A stretch of DNA of 35,160 nucleotides from Loktanella sp. (lineage in GTDB: Bacteria; Pseudomonadota; Alphaproteobacteria; Rhodobacterales; Rhodobacteraceae): NCBI GenBank assembly GCA_024635625.1, contig JAGXIQ010000155.1, forward strand, positions 1 through 35,160, written 5' to 3'. The notes below the pieces were generated by a model that saw only the letters and a list, made by a program, of their open reading frames with translations, was not told the origin of the DNA and ran no database searches. The position numbers and the translations under genes were made by a program. Shown here in pieces: positions 23,935 to 31,978 of the stretch (within the stretch, counting starts at the first letter, position 1; each line of letters opens with the position of its first letter).

Positions 23935-25551
23935 ATGAAAAAACTGCTCGCATCCACCGCTTTGATTGCAGCCTTTTCGCTACCAGCCTTTGCCCAAGAG
24001 ACGCTGGACCCCAACGCCACGCCGGGCGGCAACATTACGGTCACCTATAAAGATGATGTTGCCACGTTGGACCCCGCAATTGGTTATGACTGGCAGAATT
24101 GGTCGATGATCAAATCGCTTTTCGATGGTCTGATGGACTACGAGCCCGGCACAACGACCCTGCGCCCCGGTCTGGCCGAAAGCTACGAGATTTCGGACGA
24201 TGGCTTGACCTTTACCTTTCACCTGCGCCCCGGCGTGAAGTTCCATAACGGCCGGGACATGGTCGCCGAGGATGTGAAATACTCTCTTAACCGGGTGACT
24301 AACCCTGAAACGCAAAGCCCGGGTGCCGGCTTTTTCGGTGCTATCGCGGGCTACGATGCCGTGGCTGACGGGTCGGCAGATTCGTTGGAAGGTGTCACCG
24401 TCGTCGATCCTGCGACCGTGGAAATAAAACTGTCGCGGCCCGACGCTACATTCCTGCATGTCATGGCGTTGAACTTCGCCTCTGTTGTGCCGCGCGAAGC
24501 AGTCGATGCGGCGAATGGTGATTTTGGAAAGATGCCAATCGGCACCGGTGCCTTCAAACTGGGCGACTGGACCATCGGCCAAAAGCTGATTTTTGAAAAG
24601 AACGCAGATTACTGGCGCGCGGGTCTGCCATACCTTGATACTGTAACGTTCGAGGTCGGCCAAGAACCGATTGTTGCGCTGCTGCGGTTGCAGAATGGCG
24701 AAGTCGATGTGCCCGGTGACGGCATCCCGCCCGCCAAATTCCAAGAGGTGATGGGCGATCCTGCTCAGGCTGCCCGGGTCGTTGAAGGCGGCCAGCTGCA
24801 GACCGGCTACATTACGCTGAACGTCACGACCCCGCCGATGGACGATGTGAACGTGCGCAAGGCGATCAACATGGCGATCAACAAGGACCGCATCACCCAG
24901 CTGATCAACGGTCGCGCAGTGCCTGCGAACCAGCCGCTGCCGCCCTCGATGCCCGGCTATACCGAAGACTACGCTGGCTATGCCTATGACGTGGAAGCAG
25001 CCAAGGCGCTCCTGGCAGAGGCTGGTCTGGCCGACGGGTTCGAAACCGAACTTTACGTCATGAACACCGACCCTAACCCGCGCATTGCGCAGGCAATCCA
25101 GCAAGATCTGGCGGCAATTGGCGTGAATGCGTCGATCCAATCCCTTGCGCAGGCCAACGTGATCGAGGCGGGCGGCGCGGGCACTGCACCGATGATCTGG
25201 TCTGGTGGCATGGCATGGATCGCGGACTTCCCCGACCCTAGCAACTTCTTTGGCCCGATCCTAGGCTGCGCCGGCGCAGAAGAGGGCGGCTGGAACTGGT
25301 CCAAGTTCTGCAACGCAGAGATCGACGCCGAGGCGACCGCCGCCGACAGCATGATCGACCCCGCCGACCCCGCGCGGATGCAGATGTGGTCCGACGTCTA
25401 TATGAAGGTCATGGAAGAGGCCCCATGGGTGCCGGTGTTCAACGAACAGCGCTACACTATGAAGTCGGCCCGTATGGGCGGCGCTGATGCGCTTTATGTC
25501 GATCCGGTGTCGATCCCGGTGAACTACGACTACGTCTACGTGACGGAGTAA
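23935..25551 (+). CDS. family-5 extracellular solute-binding protein (amide operon)
   Basis: Encodes 538 residues with a 20-residue signal peptide (M-K-K-L-L-A-S-T-A-L..., cleavage after P-A-F-A before Q-E). The mature SBP_bac_5 protein shows T-Y-K-D-D-V-A-T-L-D-P-A-I-G-Y-D, the signature F-H-L-R-P-G-V-K-F-H-N-G-R-D-M-V-A-E-D-V, N-M-A-I-N-K-D-R-I-T-Q-L and W-S-G-G-M-A-W-I-A-D-F-P-D-P-S-N-F at the C-terminal lobe. It delivers the substrate to the DppBC-like permeases encoded just upstream. Since the operon's enzyme is an amidase, the ligand may be an amide or amide-containing compound, but the sequence does not say. AGGAGAG precedes the ATG. Confidence 0.92.
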   Translation: MKKLLASTALIAAFSLPAFAQETLDPNATPGGNITVTYKDDVATLDPAIGYDWQNWSMIKSLFDGLMDYEPGTTTLRPGLAESYEISDDGLTFTFHLRPGVKFHNGRDMVAEDVKYSLNRVTNPETQSPGAGFFGAIAGYDAVADGSADSLEGVTVVDPATVEIKLSRPDATFLHVMALNFASVVPREAVDAANGDFGKMPIGTGAFKLGDWTIGQKLIFEKNADYWRAGLPYLDTVTFEVGQEPIVALLRLQNGEVDVPGDGIPPAKFQEVMGDPAQAARVVEGGQLQTGYITLNVTTPPMDDVNVRKAINMAINKDRITQLINGRAVPANQPLPPSMPGYTEDYAGYAYDVEAAKALLAEAGLADGFETELYVMNTDPNPRIAQAIQQDLAAIGVNASIQSLAQANVIEAGGAGTAPMIWSGGMAWIADFPDPSNFFGPILGCAGAEEGGWNWSKFCNAEIDAEATAADSMIDPADPARMQMWSDVYMKVMEEAPWVPVFNEQRYTMKSARMGGADALYVDPVSIPVNYDYVYVTE

Positions 25552-25556
25552 GCAGC

Positions 25557-26516
25557 ATGTGTAAGGCTTGCGATTACACGATCCATGGCGCGCAACACCA
25601 CTTTGGCTGGGACAATTCACTTGTCCCGGCGCAAAGGGTGGAACCGGGCCAGACGATCCTGTTTCACTGCCACGACAGTTCGGCGGGCCAGTTAGGCCCG
25701 TCGTCCACCGTGGCCGATGTAGCGACGCTGGATTTCGGCAAGATCAATCCTGTGTCCGGTCCGATCTGGGTCGAAGGGGCAGAGCCGGGGGACGCGATCA
25801 AGGTAACTCTCGACAGCTTTGCGCCGCGTGCGCAGGATGGCAGAGGGTGGGGCTGGACCGCAAACATTCCGGGCTTTGGCCTGCTCGCGGATCAATTCAC
25901 CGACCCGGCACTGCACATCTGGTCTTATGATCCAGAAAGCATGGCTCCGTCGTTGTTTGGCAAGGAAGGCCGCGTGCCTTTGAAGCCCTTCGCCGGCACC
26001 ATCGGCAACGCGCTGACTGAACCCGGCCTGCATTCCGTCGTGCCGCCCCGACGCGTGGGCGGAAACCTTGATATCCGCGATCTGTCGGCAGGTACGACGC
26101 TTTATCTGCCAGTGGAAGTCGCGGGCGCTTTGTTCAGCGTTGGCGATACCCACGCAGCGCAGGGTGACGGCGAGGTTTGCGGCACCGCGATTGAAAGCCC
26201 GATGGACGTGGTCCTGACCCTTGATCTGGTGAAGGGTGCGAACCTGAAAACTCCGCGTTTCACCACGCCGGGGCCGGTGACGCGGCATCTGGACGCCAAG
26301 GGGTACGAGGTCACGACGGGCATCGGCCCCGACTTGATGGCGGCGTCACGCGATGCCGTCGCAGGCATGGTTGATCATTTGTGCGCCACACGCGGCATGG
26401 CGGCGGTTGACGCTTATATGCTGGTCAGCACGTGCGGCGATCTGCGGATTTCTGAAATCGTGGACATGCCGAACTGGATCGTTAGCTTTTATTTTCCACG
26501 CTGCGTGTTCGAATGA
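25557..26516 (+). CDS. acetamidase/formamidase family hydrolase (FmdA_AmdA)
   Basis: Encodes 319 residues matching the acetamidase/formamidase family, which hydrolyses small amides to the acid and ammonia. Recognisable stretches are H-F-G-W-D-N-S near residue 15, the G-D-T-H-A-A-Q-G-D-G-E motif (196-206) followed by C-G-T-A-I-E, and N-W-I-V-S-F at the C-terminus. There is no signal peptide, so it acts in the cytoplasm. It lies between the binding protein (5-base gap) and the ATPase gene (ATGA overlap) of a transporter operon headed by amide-responsive regulators, so it probably degrades the imported substrate or a product of it. Four Cys in the first 40 and last 60 residues are not obviously conserved. 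Confidence 0.88.
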   Translation: MCKACDYTIHGAQHHFGWDNSLVPAQRVEPGQTILFHCHDSSAGQLGPSSTVADVATLDFGKINPVSGPIWVEGAEPGDAIKVTLDSFAPRAQDGRGWGWTANIPGFGLLADQFTDPALHIWSYDPESMAPSLFGKEGRVPLKPFAGTIGNALTEPGLHSVVPPRRVGGNLDIRDLSAGTTLYLPVEVAGALFSVGDTHAAQGDGEVCGTAIESPMDVVLTLDLVKGANLKTPRFTTPGPVTRHLDAKGYEVTTGIGPDLMAASRDAVAGMVDHLCATRGMAAVDAYMLVSTCGDLRISEIVDMPNWIVSFYFPRCVFE

Positions 26517-28294
26517 CCGTTGCTTTGAAACCAATGACCGGGGCTGATACGGCCCCGGACGCGACCATTCTGTCAGTGCATGATTTGACGGTTTCGGTCC
26601 GCAGTCAGGCGGGGTTATTGCCGCTGATCAAGGGCGTATCCTTCGATCTGAAGCGCGGTGAAACGCTGGCCATCGCTGGCGAGAGCGGGTCCGGCAAGTC
26701 GATCACATCACTTGCGATCATGGGTTTATTGCCACCGCCAGCGGTCCGGGTGACAGGCGGTGCTATCACATTGGGCAGCAGCGTGCTGACAACATTGCCA
26801 GAGGCACAGATGCGCAGCCTTCGCGGCAATCGTATCGCGATGATTTTTCAAGAACCGATGACTAGCCTCAATCCGGTGATGACCGTCGGTGCCCAGTTGA
26901 TCGAGGCGATCCGCGCCCATGCGCCTGTGTCGCTCAGAGTTGCAAGAACAGAGGCGCTGGCAGCCCTGACTGCGGTGCGGTTGTCCGATCCGGCGCGTCG
27001 CATGGATCAATATCCCCACGAGTTATCAGGTGGCATGCGCCAACGGGTTATGATCGCTATGGCACTTGCCCTTAAACCCGACGTGCTAATCGCCGATGAA
27101 CCGACGACGGCGCTGGATGTAACCGTACAACGCGAGGTTTTGGACCTGCTGCGCGATTTACAAAAGTCCCATGGCACGGCGATCCTGCTGATTACTCACG
27201 ATATGGGGGTTGTGGCCGAAATGGCTGATAGGGTCGTTATCATGCGCAAGGGCGTGATTGCGGAAACCGGTACTGTCGCGCAGATATTCGATGCACCCAC
27301 TGCGACCTATACTCGAGAGCTTCTGTCAGCCGTGCCGCGCATGGGGCAGGGCGGCGAACTGGTCGCGCGGCCAGACACGCCCGTGGTGGCTGATTTGCGG
27401 GACGTGCAAGTGCGATACGACATTCGCGGCGGTGTGCTGAACCGCGTGACGCACCGCGTTCACGCCGTCGAAGGCGTCAGTTTCGATATCCGTGAGGGAG
27501 AGACCTTTTCGCTTGTGGGGGAATCTGGGTGCGGCAAGTCCACCATCGCCCGTGCGATCGTTGGACTTGCGCCGCATGAAGGGCTGATACGGGTAGGGGA
27601 CCAGACCGTCGGCCGCATGACGGCGCATGCGCGCAAACGGTTAAGCGCCGCGACGCAGATCGTGTTTCAGGACCCAATGGCGGCGCTGGATTCGCGTATG
27701 ACTGTTGGCGATCAGATTGCAGAGCCGTTGCTGATCCACGGTCAGGGCGATGCCGCAAGCCGCCGCGATCGCGCCGCGCATCTGATGGAGCGAGTCGGTC
27801 TGACAACCGCGCAACTGGACAATTACCCGCACGAATTTTCGGGCGGGCAGCGACAACGCATCTGTATTGCGCGGGCTTTGGCGTTGACGCCGAAATTGAT
27901 TGTGGCGGATGAAAGTGTGTCTGCGCTGGACGTGTCGGTGCAAGCACGGGTGCTGGATTTGTTACGAGCGCTAAAGGATGAGTTCGGCATCGCAATGCTA
28001 TTCATCAGTCACGATATGGCTGTGGTCGAAAATATCTCTGACCGGGTCGCAGTGATGCAGCTTGGCCAGATCGTCGAGATGGGAAGTCGGGCGCAAATTT
28101 TCGGCAATCCGCGCCACGCTTATACCCGCCGCCTGATGGAGGCCGTTCCCGTTCCAGACCCGACCTTTATCCGTCCGACTACACCGCGCATGGCGGGTGA
28201 AATCCCGAACCCTGTTCATGGTGTTGGAACAGTCATCGCGCGCCACCGCATGCAAGAAGTATCCAAAGGCCACTTCGTCGCACAGGACGCGTGA
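26513..28294 (+). CDS. fused DppD-DppF ABC transporter ATPase
   Basis: Encodes 593 residues comprising two complete ABC domains in one chain. The N-terminal half has [28 protein letters not shown] and [10 protein letters not shown] (DppD-like). The C-terminal half has [29 protein letters not shown] and [10 protein letters not shown] (DppF-like, with Ser in place of the usual Pro after D-E). The cysteine-rich oligopeptide extension is absent between and after the domains. It drives the DppBC-like permeases of this operon. The start overlaps the amidase stop by ATGA. Confidence 0.92.
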   Translation: MTVALKPMTGADTAPDATILSVHDLTVSVRSQAGLLPLIKGVSFDLKRGETLAIAGESGSGKSITSLAIMGLLPPPAVRVTGGAITLGSSVLTTLPEAQMRSLRGNRIAMIFQEPMTSLNPVMTVGAQLIEAIRAHAPVSLRVARTEALAALTAVRLSDPARRMDQYPHELSGGMRQRVMIAMALALKPDVLIADEPTTALDVTVQREVLDLLRDLQKSHGTAILLITHDMGVVAEMADRVVIMRKGVIAETGTVAQIFDAPTATYTRELLSAVPRMGQGGELVARPDTPVVADLRDVQVRYDIRGGVLNRVTHRVHAVEGVSFDIREGETFSLVGESGCGKSTIARAIVGLAPHEGLIRVGDQTVGRMTAHARKRLSAATQIVFQDPMAALDSRMTVGDQIAEPLLIHGQGDAASRRDRAAHLMERVGLTTAQLDNYPHEFSGGQRQRICIARALALTPKLIVADESVSALDVSVQARVLDLLRALKDEFGIAMLFISHDMAVVENISDRVAVMQLGQIVEMGSRAQIFGNPRHAYTRRLMEAVPVPDPTFIRPTTPRMAGEIPNPVHGVGTVIARHRMQEVSKGHFVAQDA

Positions 28295-28333
28295 CGCGCC
28301 TCCTGTCGTCAGGTGAGCGCTGTTCGCGTCACG
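28290..28333. terminator. inverted repeat spanning both convergent stop codons
   Basis: CGTGACGCG (28290-28298) and CGCGTCACG (28325-28333) are perfect 9-base complements and include the stop codons of the two convergent genes. Inside the 26-base loop CCTG and CAGG (28302-28305, 28310-28313) form a smaller hairpin. There is no immediate U-tract, though T-rich sequence follows at 28341-28349. It is the only candidate transcription stop between the operons, possibly acting as a bidirectional barrier. Confidence 0.5.
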
Positions 28334-30845
28334 ATGAGGCTTCTTTTTCTGGTTGCAGCAAAACATCGGCGTCAAAACCGCGCTTCTCAGCACTTTTGCG
28401 AACGGCGTCCCGAAGCGCCTCGCTTTTCGATAGCAGGCGTCGAAAGCGCGCTTCGTCTAGCATCAGCAATGTCGATGGCGCGATGGCACGTACCTCTGCC
28501 CGGCGGGCGCGACGCGTCAGGATGGCGAGTTGGCCAAACATCTCTCCGCGTCCCAGCCGCCATGTCTGGCCGGCACTGTCGAGTTCGACAGCGCCAGAGG
28601 CGATGAAGTAAACGCTGTCAGCGGCACTACCTTTGGGAACGATCACGGTGCCTGCGTTCACGTAAACCGTTTGGAGCGCCCGCCCCAGACGGGTCAGCGC
28701 ATCGGCGTCTAGACCCTCGAACAACGGAAATTGCCGGACCAATTCGGCCCGTTGCAACGCAATGTCGAGTTTAGGGCGAACCTCTGCGGCAGCACGGCGG
28801 TGTAGAACGTCCTGCTGCAAAGCGGTATGTACCTCGGCACCGATCAGACCGTCCTCTCGAATGGTGTTATATTCGCGTTCTTCAAGCCGCAGCGCGGTGC
28901 GGCGGATCAGTCGTCGCTCCAGCTCTTCTGCGTAGCCGGGGTATTGAAGCCGAAGCCCCTCTAACGCGGATTCAGTGGCCTCGATCCGGCGGGCAAGCAG
29001 TTCGTGCAGCAAGTCGGCCACCCGACGTCCATGGATGCGGCGAATGCGACTGTCGATGAAAGCGCCCAAATCGCGTAAAACCAGTCGGTGGGACAGCAAG
29101 AGCTCAAACCTGTCTGCGGTCATGCGGGCGAGGGGGCGTGACAAATGCAGTCGGCGTTGCAATGCCACGGCAGTCAGAAAGGCAGGGCCATAAGCAACAC
29201 TTCGCTTTGAGGCGCGCTGGTAACCGCTGCGCCCACCTGATCGGGCACCCTCTATCAGCTGGTCGGCATCCAAAAGTACCTGCTCTGCCATCCTTGCCGA
29301 AATCGTCCTTTCCCTGACCCGCGACAGGATCGTATCGCGTTCATGGCCAGCCAACGCGATCAGCCCCAACGTGATGCGGTCACGGTCCAAAATATCTGCG
29401 CTCGCCTCGGCAGCATCGACTGCACCGTCCAGCCGTTCGCCAAATCGTTTTGCTTCGGATCGCACGATGTCGCGGGACAGGTCGTAGTTTTCAGTCGTAC
29501 GGGCGACGTCCTCGCGGACGGTTTGCAGGGCCACGGCGACAACCTGACGCGATAGGGCGTCGTCGATAGGCGACAGGCGATCAAGGCCCAGCCAGCCGAT
29601 CACCATGCGCAGGGTAGAGCCTTGGACAATTAACGTGAATAGCGTGAATCCGGTGGCAAGAATGCCAACGACCCGCTTAACTTCGACGGGCACGCGAATG
29701 CTTTCGGTGACGGCAAGTGCAAGCGCCAGTGTTACCGCGCCACGCAAACCACCCCACAAGATCGCAGCGCGGTAAGGACGTTCAACAACCGGAGAGGCTC
29801 GTAGAAGAGTCAGTAGTGGCATCAAACCAAATAGGACAACCGCCCGCGCAGCAACTGCGGCAAGGATAACAACGCCGATCAAGGCCACGTCAGTTAAACG
29901 CACCTCTTCCAGCAGGCGCGGGATCAATAGCGCGGCCAGAATAAAGATCAGCGCGCCCGCCCAGTGGGCGAGCAGCCCCCACACCTCTAGCAGAGAGTTC
30001 CAGCCCTGCGGCGGTAAGCGACCCGGACCAGTCAGGTTCAGCGTCAGCCCGGCTGTGACAACTGCGATTACGCCAGAGGCACCCACGCTTTGTTCCGCCA
30101 CGATATAGGCAAGGTAGGGCAGGGCGACAGATATCGAAATTTGCGCCCGCTCATGGCTTGCGAAAAGCGACATAACCCAAACAGCCAGTCGTGCTGCGAT
30201 CCATCCAGTCAGTGCACCGCCTGCGATCAAAAGCGGAAAGCGTCCCAGCGCTTCTGACAAGGTGGGATTGGGAAGGCCGAGCATCACGTAACCCATAAAC
30301 AGACCGAACAGGGCGATGGCCGCTGCGTCGTTCAGCAAGCTTTCACCTTCGATGATACGGGCCAGTCGCCGCGGCGCAGAGATTGAGCGGAAGATCGAAA
30401 CAACAGCCGAGGGATCCGTCGTAGAGACAATAGCACCGATCAATAGGCAGGCGGCCAAGGGAAGGCTACTGGCCCAAGATAGCGCATAGCCGACGCTGAT
30501 GGTCGCCACGACAACGGCCACGACAGCAAGGACAAGGATTGGCACCCAGTCGTCCAGCATGCGTCGTAAGTTCATCTCTAACGTCGCCTGAAACAGCAGT
30601 GTGGGCAAAAACACGTAAAGAAAGACGTTAGACCGGATAGGAAGACCCAGAATTGCCTCTGCCACCGGGTTAAGCGCATCTGTGAGGGTTGTCCGTAGCA
30701 AGAAGGTCGCTCCGACACCGATCAGCACGCCGACGACTGCGAGGATCAAACTATAAGGCAGGCGCAGCCGTGCAGCCAGCGGCTCTGCAAGACCGATGAC
30801 TAGAAAAAGCGATGCTATAACGGTGGTGACGAGAATGATGTCCAT
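28329..30845 (-). CDS. CPA1-family Na+/H+ antiporter with C-terminal cyclic-nucleotide-binding-like domain
   Basis: Encodes 838 residues. The first about 410 residues are a CPA1 (NhaP/NHE-type) exchanger with about 12 membrane segments and the ion-site motifs T-T-D-P-S-A-V and G-E-S-L-L-N-D-A-A-A-I-A-L-F. A long cytoplasmic region rich in Arg/Leu helices follows. The last about 120 residues form a cNMP-binding-like beta barrel (L-F-E-G-L at its start, P-K-G-S-A-A-D-S-V-Y-F-I-A-S-G-A-V-E-L). In the phosphate cassette the usual F-G-E reads F-G-Q, so nucleotide binding is uncertain. The exchanger-plus-cNMP architecture resembles animal sperm NHE and some bacterial NhaP proteins. ATG 30845 starts at the first membrane helix; an ATG at 30917 would add 24 residues, and neither has a clear ribosome-binding site. 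Confidence 0.87.
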   Translation of the reverse strand: MDIILVTTVIASLFLVIGLAEPLAARLRLPYSLILAVVGVLIGVGATFLLRTTLTDALNPVAEAILGLPIRSNVFLYVFLPTLLFQATLEMNLRRMLDDWVPILVLAVVAVVVATISVGYALSWASSLPLAACLLIGAIVSTTDPSAVVSIFRSISAPRRLARIIEGESLLNDAAAIALFGLFMGYVMLGLPNPTLSEALGRFPLLIAGGALTGWIAARLAVWVMSLFASHERAQISISVALPYLAYIVAEQSVGASGVIAVVTAGLTLNLTGPGRLPPQGWNSLLEVWGLLAHWAGALIFILAALLIPRLLEEVRLTDVALIGVVILAAVAARAVVLFGLMPLLTLLRASPVVERPYRAAILWGGLRGAVTLALALAVTESIRVPVEVKRVVGILATGFTLFTLIVQGSTLRMVIGWLGLDRLSPIDDALSRQVVAVALQTVREDVARTTENYDLSRDIVRSEAKRFGERLDGAVDAAEASADILDRDRITLGLIALAGHERDTILSRVRERTISARMAEQVLLDADQLIEGARSGGRSGYQRASKRSVAYGPAFLTAVALQRRLHLSRPLARMTADRFELLLSHRLVLRDLGAFIDSRIRRIHGRRVADLLHELLARRIEATESALEGLRLQYPGYAEELERRLIRRTALRLEEREYNTIREDGLIGAEVHTALQQDVLHRRAAAEVRPKLDIALQRAELVRQFPLFEGLDADALTRLGRALQTVYVNAGTVIVPKGSAADSVYFIASGAVELDSAGQTWRLGRGEMFGQLAILTRRARRAEVRAIAPSTLLMLDEARFRRLLSKSEALRDAVRKSAEKRGFDADVLLQPEKEASS

Positions 30846-31146
30846 GCCACTGGAATATCGTAGAACGCATGCGGGCGGAACGGGTGAGAGCGCGATTACA
30901 CGGGCGCGTGCGTCCATTTCGGATTAAGGACGGCGTTGTTCCTGAAATTGCATCAGCATTTGGCGGAAAATCGCATCAAAGCATGATTGCATGCCGCTTT
31001 ATCGGGCGGTCCGTCTAATATCTATGTTGTCGAGGTGCGAACCCGAAAACGGTCTTCCGAATGACACCGTTGCTCAACTGGATAGCCCTCAAAGCCTCCC
31101 TGCCAACTTCCGTGTGTGTAAGCCCAGAAAAAGTGGAGATAAATGA
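30846..31146. other. gene-free sequence upstream of the antiporter
   Basis: No gene is supported here. The part nearest the antiporter should hold its promoter on the minus strand, but I could not choose a convincing one. The direct repeat GCATCA (30950-30955 and 30973-30978) and neighbouring GCAT-rich sequence are seen without an assigned role. Short open frames in the stretch lack codon structure or homology. Confidence 0.4.
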
Positions 31147-31172
31147 GGTGGTGGACCTACGGGTCTACTACC
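31147..31172. promoter_or_regulatory. 11-bp hairpin with a UACG tetraloop
   Basis: GGTGGTGGACC (31147-31157) pairs with GGTCTACTACC (31162-31172) over 11 bp, including two G-T wobbles on the plus strand. The loop is C(TACG)G, a member of the very stable UNCG tetraloop class in RNA. It lies four bases before the -35 of the tRNA promoter and has no U-tract. It could stop or stabilise a transcript reaching the tRNA gene; the wobbles suit plus-strand RNA. Confidence 0.5.
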
Positions 31173-31175
31173 AGA

Positions 31176-31204
31176 TTGACTTCGCTACTGTATACGTCGG
31201 ATAT
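31176..31204 (+). promoter_or_regulatory. probable tRNA-Arg promoter
   Basis: TTGACT (31176-31181), a 17-base spacer, then GGATAT (31199-31204). The tRNA 5' end lies 16 bases after the -10, leaving a short 5' leader as is common. The -35 is near consensus; the -10 is weaker, with GATATA one base along as the alternative. Confidence 0.6.
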
Positions 31205-31219
31205 AGCCATCGTAAGTGC

Positions 31220-31297
31220 GGGCCGTTAGCTCAGCTGGATTAGAGCAGGGAACTTCTAATTCTCAGGCCGGGGGTTCGAGTCCTCCACGGCCCGCCA
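31220..31297 (+). tRNA. tRNA-Arg (anticodon TCT)
   Basis: All four arms fold. The acceptor stem is GGGCCGT (31220-31226) with ACGGCCC (31287-31293), followed by discriminator G and an encoded CCA (31295-31297). The D stem is GCTC/GAGC. The anticodon stem GGGAA/TTCTC (one G-T) encloses CTTCTAA, giving anticodon TCT, which reads AGA/AGG arginine codons. The T arm is GGGGG-TTCGAGT-CCTCC. It borders accessory DNA on its 3' side, a common integration site, but no repeat of its 3' end was found within the window. Confidence 0.95.
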
Positions 31298-31672
31298 ATT
31301 TCAAAATTTTGTTGTTGCCAGAAAAGGCAGAAGCACGCTCAAAAAAAAGCGATAGGTTGCTCAACTCAAGTAAATAAGGGGTTTGGCGATTGCGAAGTGC
31401 AAACCGTCACGTACTGATGCCTTCGTAATCTGGCTGAGACCTCAGAGGTGGATACCAGTAGGTCACCATGATTGTTGAGAACTTTGCTGCGCTACTGATC
31501 GGAAGTGATGGTCAACATCTGATCGTAGGTAGAGATGGCCATAGTCCTCGCCCTTTGGTATGGTCCGACATCGAAAGACCAACTTTTCGACAAAAGTTGG
31601 TCTTTCGATGGGGTCCACGGGTCCAAGCCGTGAAGTTTGCGTTGGCCTTCCGATCGGCGGTGAAGTCCACCG
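31298..31672. other. gene-free AT-richer sequence after the tRNA
   Basis: No credible gene. Immediately after the tRNA, AATTTCAAAATTTT (31298-31311) is A/T-rich, weakly self-complementary and could help end the tRNA transcript. A run of eight A lies at 31341-31348. The stretch contains one outstanding feature, the long perfect hairpin at 31569-31610, listed separately. Open frames on both strands around it show no recognisable protein features. Confidence 0.4.
31569..31610. repeat. perfect 19-bp inverted repeat with 4-base loop
   Basis: The left arm at 31569-31587 (C-A-T-C-G-A-A-A-G-A-C-C-A-A-C then TTTT) is exactly complementary to the right arm at 31592-31610, separated by CGAC. A perfect stem this long is very unlikely by chance. 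There is no U-tract, so it is not a standard terminator. It sits in otherwise empty sequence between the tRNA and mobile-element remnants. Possibilities are a transposon-end junction, a recombination or replication site, or a structured small RNA; the sequence does not decide. Confidence 0.85.
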
Positions 31673-31978
31673 TCAATGGCCAAGGAACTGAACATCTCTG
31701 CGCAGATATATTTTGCCGTACTCAGCACCGTCCGGAGCAAACCGCGCGATACCCCTCGCTCGAATCCGTTTCCGGACCTCACTCCGATCCAGACCCAACC
31801 GCTCAACGATTGTCGCGATCGTCATGAACCGATCGTGAAATGCCGCGACATCCGCCGCCGACAGGTAAAGCTGTTCCTTTCCGTTTGTAGGATGTCGTCT
31901 TCTTGTTGCTGGAGAATGTCCTGCATCAAGGAATGACCGGAATTTTATTGTGCTCCTCAGGCCAATCGCGAGAACCAT
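31673..31978 (-). CDS. helix-turn-helix-like hypothetical protein (probable remnant)
   Basis: Encodes 101 residues from an ATG at 31978; the frame stays open upstream to about 32082 without a better start. The middle part (A-D-V-A-A-F-H-D-R-F-M-T-I-A-T-I-V-E-R-L) leads to a helix-turn-helix-like stretch, L-G-L-D-R-S-E-V-R-K-R-I-R-A-R-G-I, and a G-K-I-Y-L-R-R-D-V end. This layout recalls the C-terminal DNA-binding parts of uncharacterised proteins on mobile elements, but I cannot name a family. No ribosome-binding site is clear. It is more likely the 3' remnant of a longer gene than a complete one. Confidence 0.4.
   Translation of the reverse strand: MVLAIGLRSTIKFRSFLDAGHSPATRRRHPTNGKEQLYLSAADVAAFHDRFMTIATIVERLGLDRSEVRKRIRARGIARFAPDGAEYGKIYLRRDVQFLGH

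Noticed and set aside
31266-31297. Duplicated tRNA 3' end (att site) elsewhere in the window
   Set aside because: Only short matches such as CGGCCCG near 34991 were found, far too short for an attachment repeat.
31468-31827. Plus-strand open frame of 119 codons
   Set aside because: It passes through the perfect hairpin and shows no recognisable motifs, ribosome-binding site or codon pattern.
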